A stretch of 40,772 nt of DNA from the NCBI GenBank assembly GCA_026770615.1, contig MU631445.1:57565-98336 (forward strand). Direction: 5' to 3'. The stretch comes from Pavlovales sp. CCMP2436 (Eukaryota > Haptophyta > Pavlovophyceae > Pavlovales). Position numbers and translations under genes: made by a program. The notes under the pieces are model-generated. The model was not told the DNA's origin. It saw nothing but the letters and a program-made list of their open reading frames with translations, and ran no database searches. Shown here in pieces: positions 8,219 through 16,548 of the stretch; position 1 is the stretch's first letter, and each line of letters opens with the position of its first letter.

Positions 8219-8396
8219 CATGTTGGACGTGGGCCCTAAAAAAAACGTCTCTAAGCACGACCGGCACGATCCAAAAATAACTCTCAGTATAACCGCATTT
8301 TAAATGCCGATTGAAATCGTCCTTTAGCATGTCAGACTTTCAAATGCGCTGTACTTTTTTTTTTCTGGGCCACATGTATGGAACCGATTAGGGTTC
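8219..8396 (+). promoter_or_regulatory. Intergenic region with T10-CTGGGCCAC motif (8355-8376)
   Basis: AT-rich spacer. The run of ten T plus CTGGGCCACATGTA sits about 20 bases before the ATG at 8397 and matches the block upstream of 7763. Confidence 0.5.
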
Positions 8397-9338
8397 ATGG
8401 CGACCAAGCGCAGTATGACTGGCGGCCATGCTGATTCGGGCGCAGGCTCCGTGTTCGAGAAGAGCGCGCGCGCGCGTACGGACGGCGGGCAGGGCGACCA
8501 CGCCAAGATCAAGCTTGCTCTGCAGACATACAGGCCTCCTGCCAATGAGACACAGCGCGAATACGTCGACGTCCACGTGCTGGGCAAGGCGCTCAAGGCC
8601 GCACTTAAGCTCAAGCCGCCCGTCCTCCACCTGCTCGAGATTTTGTCGAGCTCCAAGCGGGATGCGAGCGGCTTCTACTACGTGCACGGCTACCGTAAAC
8701 GCGGCCTCGGGCGCTTTTATGCAAAGGGCGCCTCGGTGCAGCACCTACCGAGAGGAGTGCGCGCGCTGCTCTGCCATGAGGCCGTGGAGGACGTCGATTT
8801 CGAACGGAGCGCGCCGACGATCTGCTTGGCACTCTGCCAGGTCGTGGGCATCGAGGCGCCTGAGCTCGAGGCAATCGTGCGCGACCGTGACGCCTGGCTC
8901 AAGCTCGCCTGCTGCCACAAGGAGATGATATCAATGGTGATGAACGGCTACTCGCAGGACATGGACCAGTGGCAAGCCAGCCTGCACGCGCTGCGCTCCG
9001 AGATGCGCTCGCTCGACCGTGCCCTATACGCGAGCGAGCTCTCCACGCCGACCCGCGCGGTCCTCGGCGAGTGCGCCTCCGTGGAAGCGGTGCGCCGCGC
9101 TGCCGTGGACACGCTCGAGGACTGCGCGCTCTCTGTGGTGGTCGAGACGTTTGAGCGCGCGGGCTCCCTCTGCGTCGGCCGCATCTACGATGGCGCGCAC
9201 CAGCTCAAGCACGACATCGACAAACGTCCGCTAGACCTCGCTGCAATCGCCATCGAGGCCAGCGCGGCGGTCAAGCACACGCTCGGCCTGGGGCTGGTGG
9301 CGCGCGTCAAGCAGTTTGAGCCCACGTTCTGGAAGTAG
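8397..9338 (+). CDS. Family A/TV-Pol-like replication protein
   Basis: 313 residues. The core GRFYAKGASVQHLPRGVRAL, then VEDVDFERSAPTICLALC (DVDF at about residues 132-135), then KEMISMVMNGYS (175-186), matches a pattern I know from viral and transposon replication proteins: a YARGPSLQ.LPR block, a DIDM.NAHP block and a K..ln.lnGg block. It resembles family A polymerase motifs (TV-Pol of virophages and transpovirons). Such proteins are often fused to a superfamily 3 helicase; none follows here, and the gene stops at TAG 9336-9338. A helicase piece lies separately at 14370. The 3' end abuts a truncated gene on the other strand, so this may be a C-terminally cut version. Confidence 0.5.
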   Translation: MATKRSMTGGHADSGAGSVFEKSARARTDGGQGDHAKIKLALQTYRPPANETQREYVDVHVLGKALKAALKLKPPVLHLLEILSSSKRDASGFYYVHGYRKRGLGRFYAKGASVQHLPRGVRALLCHEAVEDVDFERSAPTICLALCQVVGIEAPELEAIVRDRDAWLKLACCHKEMISMVMNGYSQDMDQWQASLHALRSEMRSLDRALYASELSTPTRAVLGECASVEAVRRAAVDTLEDCALSVVVETFERAGSLCVGRIYDGAHQLKHDIDKRPLDLAAIAIEASAAVKHTLGLGLVARVKQFEPTFWK

Positions 9339-9400
9339 CTCGTGCCGTTGTCGAGCAGGAGCATGTCCTGGCCGCTGACATTGAGGTTCTGGGTGGACAT
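9335..9400 (-). pseudogene. 5' stub of a leftward gene, truncated at the TV-Pol gene
   Basis: On the minus strand an ATG at 9398-9400 opens MSTQNLNVSGQDMLLLDNGT, which looks like a natural N-terminus. It lies 13 bases after the stop of the previous leftward gene. After about 22 residues the frame becomes the antisense of the TV-Pol-like C-terminus. I infer a breakpoint near 9335-9340. Identity unknown; by position it could be a structural gene of the same cluster. Confidence 0.45.
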
Positions 9401-9413
9401 CCGAGTGAGAACT

Positions 9414-10307
9414 CTACGCTTCCTTCCGAGCCTCCGAAAGTTTTTTAGTCTTGGGGACGGCGCGCCGCTTCTGCTTCGCCGGCAGCTCCTTCGCCGGCAT
9501 CGCGCGTTTCGCCGCTGCGACCACGCGCGCCGCGTCGCCCACCTCTGCGCTCGGTCGCGCGCCGATCACCGCCGCGTGCATCTGCGCGTCGACCGCTGCG
9601 AAACGCGCCAACCCGACATCGGCCGGCAGCGGCGCACCGCTCACCGCCGTGGGCACCGCCTCGACCCCCTCGCCCGGGAGCAGCGACCATGCGAGGTGCG
9701 CGGCCGGTGCGGGCTTGAGGCCGGCCGGGTCCAACTCGGCCTGGTCGCGCACGTCCGAGAGCGCCACGAGCTGCTCGAGCTCGGTGCCGGCGCGTAGGCG
9801 CGCTGGGATCACAGTGAAGACGTCCGGATCGAGCGAGTTCGGGTCGCCCGCCACCTTGCGCGGAGTCTCGGGTGCAGCGTCCAGTGGCCGATTGACCGTG
9901 CGCGCGTAGTCGGTGAGCACAGCCGGGTCCCACTAACCCTCCAACGGGAAGCCGTGCGCCACCTCGGGCGACTCGAAGCCCATGAGGCGTCCGCGCGGGT
10001 CGCTGATGAGCTGCAGGAAGGCGGCGGACGGTCCCACGGGCTCCGGCGGCGCAGGCAGACCAGCGAGCGGGTCGAGCGTCCCGACGTCCCACGGGAGCAG
10101 GCGTGTGGCCGGCGCACCGATGCAGTGGCCGGCACCGTCGCGGTCGTGCGGGCGCGTGCGGATGTTCGTGACGGTGTGCACGTCGCCGTCGAGCCGGGGC
10201 GCGGCGGGCGTCCCGACGTGCTTCTTCTTGTGCGCGCGCGGCTGTGCGCGCACGGCGTAGTACGCGGCGCCAAAGGCCGTGGTACCCAGGAGCGCGAGGC
10301 CCAGCAT
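9414..10307 (-). CDS. Unknown protein with N-terminal membrane span and in-frame TAG
   Basis: ATG 10307 opens MLGLALLGTTAFGAAYYAVR, a membrane anchor, then a basic patch (AHKKKHVG) and a Pro/Gly-rich domain ending HGFPLEG at a TAG (9933-9935). The same frame continues as WDPAVLTDYARTVNRPLDA to TGA 9414-9416 (297 codons in all). The second part has a good protein texture (DPNSLDPDVFTVIPARLRAG) and a basic C-terminus (KQKRRAVPKTKKLSEARKEA). One gene interrupted by a single stop, or read through it, is the simplest reading. No family was recognised. An N-terminal anchor and basic tail would suit a virion protein. TTTTTTTCCGAAGG lies just upstream. Confidence 0.5.
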
Positions 10308-10337
10308 CTCGTCCAGGCCTTCGGAAAAAAAGGGGGA

Positions 10338-10637
10338 TTAACGCCCAGGCGACGAAATCGTTGGCCGCAACCCGGGTAGCGGCACTGTCGGGGCACTAGC
10401 CGGCGCCGCCGCCCTACGCGCGATACGTTGGCCTGAAGACTCAAACAAGTTGCGCTGGTTCTCCGCGGCCGGAACATTGTCGGATGTTCCGCGTAAGATC
10501 CTGGACATATTAGCATCCGTGACGTTAGACCGGAGCGACTGCCGTGGAAGGTTGATGCCATCAGCGAAACGGCTCTTTTCGTCCGAATCGGCGAAACCGA
10601 ACACGGACAGCGGCAGGTTGCGGCAGGGCCTGCGCCG
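10338..10637 (-). CDS. Unknown protein, in frame behind a TAG
   Basis: About 99 codons in the same frame as the small gene at 10638-10802, separated from it by one TAG. It contains FGFADSDEKSRFADGINLPR, SNVTDANMSRILRGTSDN and ends PTISSPGR. No ATG is found near its start; the first in-frame GTG is at 10604. It may therefore be the C-terminal half of one gene of about 155 codons that includes 10638-10802. Function unknown. Confidence 0.4.
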   Translation of the reverse strand, partial: RRRPCRNLPLSVFGFADSDEKSRFADGINLPRQSLRSNVTDANMSRILRGTSDNVPAAENQRNLFESSGQRIARRAAAPASAPTVPLPGLRPTISSPGR

Positions 10638-10802
10638 CTAGGCCTCGACGTGCGCGATGCGCTCGAGCGCGTCCTCTGCCGGCTTCGTGCGCGGTAGGTT
10701 GCGGCGGTGCGCCTTGACCTTGATCGGCGTCGAGCCCTTCCGCTGGTACATGTAGTCACGGACCTTCACCGGGCGTGTGGTGTCCTCCGACTCGGCAATC
10801 AT
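10638..10802 (-). CDS. Small basic protein of 54 residues
   Basis: ATG at 10800-10802, stop TAG 10638-10640. It reads MIAESEDTTRPVKVRDYMYQ, then RKGSTPIKVKAHRRNLPRTK. The VRDYMYQRKG...IKVKAHRR pattern is like short beta-rich 'GYTRKDGTKVKAHTR' proteins of phages and viruses. A T11-CTTGCTGGGCA block lies 15 bases upstream. The frame remains open after the TAG through the next entry. Confidence 0.5.
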   Translation of the reverse strand: MIAESEDTTRPVKVRDYMYQRKGSTPIKVKAHRRNLPRTKPAEDALERIAHVEA

Positions 10803-10816
10803 CTCACAGCTCTATA

Positions 10817-10841
10817 GCTGCCCAGCAAGAAAAAAAAAAAG
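10817..10841 (-). promoter_or_regulatory. T11-CTTGCTGGGCA promoter-like motif, leftward
   Basis: On the minus strand this reads a T run, CTTGCTGGGCAGCTATA, close to the ATG at 10802. It resembles the T10-CTGGG blocks at 7707 and 8355. Confidence 0.45.
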
Positions 10842-10873
10842 TAAAAAAAAAAAAAAAAAAAGTTAAAAAAAAA
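10828..10873. repeat. Poly-A/T tracts between divergent genes
   Basis: Three A runs (11 to 19 bases, broken by GT or GTT) lie between the leftward gene at 10802 and the rightward ORF at 10901. Such tracts exclude nucleosomes in eukaryotes; here they probably belong to a two-way promoter. Confidence 0.7.
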
Positions 10874-10900
10874 ATCGGGGCGAGCTCTTAGGTCGGCGCG

Positions 10901-11140
10901 ATGCTAGCAACCGGCGCTTTGACGCGCGACGATTTTCTCCGCGAGAAGGTCGTTAACCTCTGCGCGCACATGCGCACGACCTACGGGGGGGACGCGGCGA
11001 CCGAGGCGCTCTACGCCTTGCCGTTACAGGTGGCCAGACACCTCATCGCGCGGCACCTAGTGCCGCACCGCCGATTGCTCGAGGAAGGCGACTCGGCCGC
11101 GCTCTTACAGCTGGTGACGGAGCCGCGACTGGCGGCGCTC
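10901..11140 (+). CDS. Unknown rightward ORF (N-terminal part)
   Basis: ATG 10901 opens MLATGALTRDDFLREKVVNL, then CAHMRTTYGGDAATEALYAL and LIARHLVPHRRLLEEGDSAA, a helical, natural-looking protein. The frame stays open to 11458, but beyond about 11140 it is Ala/Val-rich because it is antisense to the Gln-rich gene at 11043-11465. The real gene probably ended or was cut near 11140. No family recognised. Confidence 0.4.
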
Positions 11141-11465
11141 GCAGGCCCGGCACCGGTTGCGGTTGCGGTTGTTGTGGCTGCTGCGGCTGCTGTGGCTGCT
11201 GCTTCGGCTGCTGCTGGTCATGGCGCGCCTCGTGCGCCGCCGAAATCGCCGTGCGCTGCGCCAACGCCTGCGCCCGGTTTGCCGCCTGCGTCTCCCGCCC
11301 CCGCCGGAGCCTCTCGATCACAGCCATGTCCCGCCGCGACGCCTCGACCATGCTCATGGTCGGCGCCGGCGGTCCGTAGCGGTCGTGGTACAGCCCCTGC
11401 ACCTGCCGGCGCGCGTCCGACGCCCACTTCGTCCGGTTCGACGAGATGCGCTGTGTGAGGTCCAT
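11043..11465 (-). CDS. Unknown Gln-rich protein
   Basis: 140 residues starting MDLTQRISSNRTKWASDARR. Residues 1-75 are helical and charged (MVEASRRDMAVIERLRRGRE). A Gln/Pro-rich stretch at about 84-105 (QPKQQPQQPQQPQQPQPQP) comes from a short repeat. The C-terminus is Pro/Ala-rich and overlaps the facing ORF. TTTTTTCTGCGTGACA lies about 20 bases upstream, matching the T-run-CTG promoter type. Function unknown; it may belong to the same leftward viral gene cluster. Confidence 0.5.
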   Translation of the reverse strand: MDLTQRISSNRTKWASDARRQVQGLYHDRYGPPAPTMSMVEASRRDMAVIERLRRGRETQAANRAQALAQRTAISAAHEARHDQQQPKQQPQQPQQPQQPQPQPVPGLRAPPVAAPSPAVRARPSRLPRAIGGAALGAAR

Positions 11466-11483
11466 TGCGCTACCATGTCACGC

Positions 11484-11497
11484 AGAAAAAATCAGCT
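11484..11497 (-). promoter_or_regulatory. T6-CTGCGTGA promoter-like motif, leftward
   Basis: A weaker member of the T-run-CTGGG family, about 20 bases before the ATG at 11465. Confidence 0.35.
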
Positions 11498-11670
11498 GAA
11501 CCTTGAGCAGGGCCCTGGGCGTGCATGCACTCGCCCGCGGCGTTCGGGCAAATGGCGCACCCGGTACAGCGCCACGCCCGCAGCCGCGTTCCTACACGAG
11601 CCGCGCGCTCGGCACAGAGCCGCGCGAGCCTGAACCAGACTGCTGCACCTTCCGTTCCCGCGCCTTTCGC

Positions 11671-12297
11671 CTAGCGCACGACCACCACGAGCGAGCGCGG
11701 CGCCAGCTCATCGTCGTCCGAGTCCTTGAAATCGGCCTCGCCCGCCTCCCGCTGCGCCTCCTCCTCGAGGTCCCTGGCCTTCCCGCGCGCCACCACGAAG
11801 ACCGAGCCCGCCTCCCACTCGCCGTCGCCGTCGCCCAGCTTCTTGATGTCGACCTTCGTTTCAAACGGGGGCAGCGCCTCATAGCCCACGAAGCGCGTCA
11901 GCTTCTTGAACTGCGCGTCCACCTTGTCCGGGTCCCACTCCAGCTTGTGCCCCTTCAGCTCGGTCTGCGCCGCCACCCCGCCCGGCGCGCGTTGGTTCTG
12001 CGTCAACTCGTTCGCGGCCAGCAGCATGTCCTTGAGCCGCAAGGTGCGGCGCGTGTCGACCACGTGGAAGTGCGCGGGCTCCCAGAAGAACCGTTGGCAG
12101 CGCAGGCAGCCGGCACTGAAGCCCTCGCCCTCGCGCAACACGGCCTGGTAGCGCTCGAAGGGCAGCGACCGGCGGTGCATCTCCGACTGCACGTACGCGG
12201 AACGCATCGGCGCCGTCGCCGTGGGCAGCACCGGGTTCGCAATCGCCTCCCACGTGCCCGCCGCCGTCAGGTACGCCCCGTGTCGCTCGCCGCGCTC
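11671..12297 (-). pseudogene. Unknown leftward gene, 5'-truncated
   Basis: Protein-like on the minus strand from about 12297 to the stop at 11671: GERHGAYLTAAGTWEAIANP, then YVQSEMHRRSLPFERYQAVL, a Cys pair (CLRCQRFFWEPAHFHVVDTR), AANELTQNQRAPGG, FKKLTRFVGYEALPPFETKV, and an acidic end (DFKDSDDDELAPRS). The Cys pair and AHFHV suggest metal binding. The frame continues past 12297 only because it is antisense to the rightward gene. No N-terminus remains. No family was recognised. Confidence 0.45.
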
Positions 12298-12299
12298 AA

Positions 12300-13937
12300 G
12301 GGCCCGACCACCTCGGACCGCACGCACGAGCTGGGGACGCTCGATCGAATGGCCCAGAAATTCAACCGCATGGCCGAAATGTCTGGGCATGAGTTGAGTG
12401 ATGCCCAGATCACACAAACAGTAGTAGATCAGAGCTACCGCAAGCTGGCGGACGAGCACTTGGCCGACTACAAGGTACAGGCCGACGCAGACATGTACGA
12501 AGGCTTCAGCGCCTTCTTGAGCGGCGATCTGCAAAAAGACACCACCGACAGGTACGTGGATGTGCCGTTCGTGGGCGATCGTGGCATATTGAGGCACGTA
12601 GATCTAGACAGCGTAGCCGGTTTGCAGGTGCTGGACAACGTGCAGGCAAAGTGCGTCCCATGGGAGGATCACCACTTGCTGCACATACCGGGCGCGCACG
12701 AATTCCTCACGAGTGAGTACCGGAAACGCAAGCAGTTCGACATCTACATCGGCACGCTCTATGCCATGGGCCCGCAATCGATGGAACAGGCTTGGCATTA
12801 TTACAAGTACATTGTGAAGCAGCAGCGGCCCACTGATCGCGAGCTGGAGGTCGTCGTGGGTGAGTACCCTGGGCGGGATCGACCAAACTGGCAAAGCGAG
12901 CCGAGGCCGAGGGGCTATGGAACGCGTCCGCCTGACGACAGAGGTAACGACGACGACGACGACGACGACGGCTCCCCACCTGGCGCCGGCGCCATTAAAA
13001 AAGGGATGATAGAGGCAACAGAACCGCAGCCTTTCATGTATCCCCCCCCACCTGCTGATGGTCGTGAGGGTGGTGAGGGTGTTGGAGACCGGCTCTTAGA
13101 AAGCTCCGCAGGGCCCCCGGGGGCCCCGCCGGAGGCGCCTATGTGACTAACATATAACTAACCTTGTCACATAGCCCGGGGGCCCACGGGGCCCCAGTGG
13201 GGCCGCGGATATTCCCCGTACGTTACGCCTTTTCTAAGAGCCGGGTTGGAGAAGAGGCACCAGTGGAGGAGGCGAAAGGGGCAAGAGTGGTGAGGGCAAC
13301 ACCAGAGGAGCAGGCACAGACAGTGGATTTTTTAAATGCTTTCGCTGCAGGCCCGAGTGCGCTTCCGCGTGCGGCTGCGTCTACACCCCTGACTGCGACG
13401 CATAGGCCTGCGCCACCACCGCCTGTAATTGAGTCGTCGCCTCCGCCTGGGCTTAGGTCGTCTGACGATTCTCCGCCTGTGTCTCCGCTACGTCTCGAAC
13501 GAACCTTCGACGCTAATGCAAACACTCCCATTAGACCGGCACATGAAACTCAATTACCTGGTACCCCTCAATCTCTAACAATGCAGAGAATTGCCAACGC
13601 TAATGCATTAAATAATGCAAGCGTAGAAAGAATAGTCCGAGCGAATGAACAGGCACAAGCATTGAGATTGTCAATGGCTGCAAGTGCATCACGACGAGCA
13701 TCATTAGAGACAAGCCAGGAGGAGATTGACGAGGGTCAGAGAGCACAGGATATGCTAGATTACAATATTGGAGAGGCATCTGCAATCGGAGCGCAGGGTG
13801 TACAGGGAAGCAATACGCTTCATGAGGCAAGGGAACAGGCCGTGGCTAAGCGTCTAGTTGCAACAGAGGCCTTAGAGGCAGCAGCAAGAGCCGAGGAGGA
13901 TGTAGAAGATGCCGAGGCGAAGGAATATTGGCCCTAG
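12300..13937 (+). pseudogene. Unknown virion-type protein, 5'-truncated and split by a MITE
   Basis: The coding part starts near 12300 (LGTLDRMAQKFNRMAEMSGH; first ATG 12349) and reads to 13088, where a 156-bp transposon with an 8-bp target duplication breaks it. The reading continues in a different frame from 13253 to the TAG at 13935-13937. The phase difference equals the insertion length (164 bp), so the two halves were one gene. Part one: helical region, VGDRGILRHVDLD, MEQAWHYYKYIVKQQRP, then an Asp run (about 12949-12969). Part two: Pro/Ser-rich linker, then a helical C-terminus (MQRIANANALNNASVERIVR). The family is unknown. Upstream of 12300 the frame is antisense to another gene. Confidence 0.55.
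13089..13244. mobile_element. MITE copy 1 (14-bp TIR CCGGCTCTTAGAAA, 8-bp TSD)
   Basis: A 156-bp element begins CCGGCTCTTAGAAA and ends with its reverse complement TTTCTAAGAGCCGG. It is flanked by the direct repeat GTTGGAGA at 13081-13088 and 13245-13252. The inside is GC-rich and has further inverted structure (TATGTGACTAACATA, CTTGTCACATAG). A second copy lies at 29069-29223. An 8-bp duplication is typical of hAT elements, but the ends do not start with CAG, so the superfamily is open. It has no coding capacity. Confidence 0.95.
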
Positions 13938-13973
13938 GCGGCCTAGGCCGTCTACTCGGCCGTCTGCGCACCC

Positions 13974-14070
13974 TAGGCCCGTTGAGGCCCGTTGAGGCCC
14001 GTTGAGGCCCGCCCGAGGCCCACCCGAGGCCCGCCCAAGGCCCACCCAAGGCCCACCCGAGGCCCGCCAC
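13974..14070. repeat. 10-bp GAGGCCCGYY tandem repeat
   Basis: About nine units of the GAGGCCCGTT, GAGGCCCGCC, AAGGCCCACC type directly follow the stop of the preceding gene. Confidence 0.85.
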
Positions 14071-14084
14071 GTAGCTAATCATCC

Positions 14085-14340
14085 TTAGACATCGTCGACG
14101 CGCGCGAAGCCGTACCAAGTCTTGATCCGTGCGCGACCCTCTGTCATCTTGGGCAAGCAGTTCAGCCCGCCGTTGAAACGATTCGATATAAACCAACCGA
14201 AGCTTGGGGCGTTATTCCATTGCAGCTGGCCTGTGCCCGCAGCCGCCTTCATCTCGTTGTACATCTCCTTGGCGGTGCGGCCCTCATGGGCAGCTGCAGC
14301 ATCCACCCTCCAGTACGCGTCGAATGCGCCCCCTGGTCGT
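14085..14340 (-). pseudogene. Unknown leftward gene, C-terminal part
   Basis: On the minus strand: GGAFDAYWRVDAAAAHEGRT, AKEMYNEMKAAAGTGQLQWN, SFGWFISNRFNGGLNCLPKM, then KTWYGFARVDDV and a stop. This is a protein-like sequence of about 85 residues without a natural start. At about 14345 it meets the rightward helicase fragment back to back, so its 5' part was probably lost at a rearrangement. No family recognised. Confidence 0.45.
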
Positions 14341-14369
14341 CAAGGCAGAGGCGCTCCGCCGTTGGTGGG

Positions 14370-14897
14370 CGCGGGCTTAGCGGCAACAACGAGTCGTGGG
14401 AGCGCGCAAAGGGGGCTGCGATCGTCGTCACCGAGGAGGTCGACGGCATCCTCGACGGCAACGCGTACAAAGACCTGAGCGGCGGCAACGGTGTTTCGAT
14501 CTGCTGCTCGAAGAAGTACGGCCATGAGATCGAGACCAAGTTCTGCGGGCTTGTGGTGCTGCTGACGAACAGCCGCCTCGATTTCAAGCCGTTTGACGAG
14601 GCGCTCTCCGACAGAATCATCGCCGGGCGCATGCCGTCCAAGTTCGTGCGCTCGGCCGAGTAAGCCAAGGCTGCGTACGGTCAGAAGGCGCACGTCAAAG
14701 TCTACGCGGCGTTCGAGGATGAGCAGTACGTGCAGGGGCTCTTCGACACCGACCCACGCTACCTTGCAGCCATCGTCGCAGCTCTGTACGCGCACTACCG
14801 CCAGCGCACGGGGCAGTACGCGCAGCTCGACGCCCGCTATGACGGCAAGAAAGAGTACAGCGCACAGTGCGCCTCGAGCATATATATCTATAACTGA
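14370..14897 (+). pseudogene. Superfamily 3 (D5-like) helicase, C-terminal fragment
   Basis: The frame reads GNNESWERAKGAAIVVTEEV, DGILDGNAYKDLSGGNGVSI, CGLVVLLTNSRLDF, DEALSDRIIAGRMPSKFV. This is the usual order in SF3/D5 primase-helicases: Walker B-like IVVTEE, a KDLSGGN loop, sensor LLTN, and a DR arginine-finger region. The Walker A motif and primase are missing. An in-frame TAA at 14661-14663 is followed by more coding-like sequence (AYGQKAHVKVYAAFEDEQYV) to the TGA at 14895-14897. SF3 helicases unwind DNA as hexamers during viral replication. The piece may once have been joined to the TV-Pol-like gene at 8397. Confidence 0.65.
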
Positions 14898-15820
14898 TAA
14901 TATCACAACATATAGCATGAAGTCGACTGTCGGCCAGAGACCGCGTGTTTCATCCGTAGGAGTGACCCGTAGGAGTTCTTTCACACGAGTCAGAAAGTGT
15001 GCTCGATGACGCAAGAAAATTACAACACATGAACCTGATGTCACTCTGCTCAACGTTTGACACACTAAGGTTTCCAAGCCCAAATACTACCCCGGACCCG
15101 TTTGTGATACACATATTCGCAACCCCTCGGCGCTCCGTTCCGTGTGCCTGCACAACACCTCAAGCAGGCCCTCAAGCTGGGGCAGCGCGACCGCGGCCAC
15201 TGACGCCTGCGCTGGCTAGGCACCTGCGGTTGTGGCGATTGTATACAGTGCTCCGCTATTGGATAAAGGGAATGGTGAGGCCTCTTGTGACGCTTCGAGT
15301 GGGTAGCCCATGGGGGCGAGCGAGCCGTGCGCCCAGCGAGGCGCGGGCGCGGTTAGTCAGTCCCAGCCACATACATTTCAAAAAAAACGAGATAACATAT
15401 GCCACATACTGTAACCCGGGCCACGCAATCTCGTGAACATATGGCTCTCGACCCCTCGAATAAAATGGCTCTCGATTCCTTTGGGGGGCTTAGGAGAGCG
15501 CGCGCGACCAGTACTACCCGCGCGATCGATGGTCTATGTGTTGATAGAGTCCTCGGTTATCCTGGACCGCGCGTGTGCCAGGTTTGCCGCACGCGAGGCG
15601 GGGCTACGATGGTCCGCGGCCTCGCTCCCGACACCTCCGGATGAACATGGGGGCTTCGCGCCGACGGGCGCGAGCGACCCCGCAGACGGGGCGAGCGCCG
15701 TCTGACACGAGCTGGCCCCGCGGGCGCCTGGCAGCCGGGCGTCCCGCCGCCTACCGGCCCCGCCTCGAGCGTGAACGCGGGGGCGAGTTTGCGCTGTACC
15801 ATAAAGGCAGCCATACCGGT
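14898..15820. other. No supportable gene
   Basis: Several open frames exist but none has recognisable content. CATATGGCTCTCGACCCCTCG at about 15437-15457 and a partial copy at about 15468-15478 belong to a small dispersed repeat that also occurs near 25843. Confidence 0.5.
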
Positions 15821-15823
15821 TGA

Positions 15824-15835
15824 TTTTTTCTGGGG
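15824..15835 (+). promoter_or_regulatory. Orphan T6-CTGGGG motif
   Basis: TTTTTTCTGGGG matches the promoter-like blocks at 7707 and 8355, but no convincing gene follows before the telomeric repeats. The gene it served may have been lost at the 15971 breakpoint. Confidence 0.3.
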
Positions 15836-15921
15836 TTCAGAAGTTTCGCAAAACTCAGTAAAATCGGTTACTGTTTAAGCTACGTGCTCATTTCCCTATT
15901 TGCAACTACAGGAAAGCCGAG

Positions 15922-15965
15922 GGGTCGAGAGCTTAAGAGTGCGGTTCCAGACTTTTTTTACAGGC
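15922..15965 (+). repeat. Dispersed repeat (copy near 25863-25904)
   Basis: The two loci share GTGCGGTTCCAGA, a T run, and CAGGC, preceded by a GTCGAGAGC/GCCGAGAGA block. The copy here ends immediately before the telomeric repeat. Confidence 0.7.
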
Positions 15966-15970
15966 TAATT

Positions 15971-16036
15971 GGGTTAGGGTTAGGGTTAGGGTTAGGGTTA
16001 GGGCCGCACGCGGTTCCCTAACCCTAACCCTAACCC
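15971..16036. repeat. Inverted interstitial telomere repeat (TTAGGG)5 / (CCCTAA)3
   Basis: GGG plus five TTAGGG units (15971-16003), a 12-nt spacer CCGCACGCGGTT, and CCC plus three TAACCC units (16016-16036). The two tracts point at each other, the orientation produced when two chromosome ends fuse. Both flanks have the G-rich strand running outward as a real telomere would. Confidence 0.95.
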
Positions 16037-16548
16037 ATAACGCCGACGCGGTAGACGCACGCGTCCGACAGGCGCGCGCCGAGCTGGTGCAGTCGCGTCG
16101 CAAAGTAGGCGCGCGTTGAAATGCGCTCGAAGCAGTACGGTAGCAGCCCATTCAGCAGCTCGTCGTCGCTCGCACCGCGCGCGAGCAGAATCGCCTCGAA
16201 CACGTGCACGCGGTTCGAAATGACCGCGCCTCGCAGCAACGCGGGTGCGTCCTCGAGCACGACTCGCGCGTGAAGCAGCACGAACTGCACATGCGCCTCA
16301 CTCAGCTGCGCGCTGCCGATGGCCTGCAACACGTCGGCCACAGTGCGCTCGCAGCTGCCGCCGCGCGCAGCAAGGAGCAGATGAGACAGCTCCAGCCGCT
16401 TGTCGTCTACCAGCAGCGCAAGCCACCACAGCGCCGATTCACCCTCTCCGCGGCCAACCGCATCTGCACCGCGCGCCAGAGCCCGCCTCACGCCCAGCGC
16501 GTCGCACGCTCTCAGTGATCGCGAGAGCAGCTGATTTGCGCGCTGCAT
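16030..16548 (-). pseudogene. Ankyrin-like repeat protein cut by telomeric repeat
   Basis: 172 residues from the ATG at 16548 (MQRANQLLSRSLRACDALGV). The pattern of short paired helices (VRRALARGADAVGRGEGESA, LSHLLLAARGG, LLRGAVISNRVHVFEAILLA, LLPYCFERISTRAYFATRLH) resembles degenerate ankyrin repeats. The last codons (VGVMG, stop) are read through the CCCTAA repeat: the TAG stop is telomere sequence. The natural 3' end is therefore missing. It is divergent from the F-box/ankyrin gene at 16681 and shares a T-rich intergenic region of 132 bp with it. Confidence 0.55.

Noticed and set aside
9342..9797. Forward 151-codon frame continuing after the TV-Pol stop
   Set aside because: It is antisense to the better-supported leftward gene and is Arg-rich; it continues only because the DNA is GC-rich.
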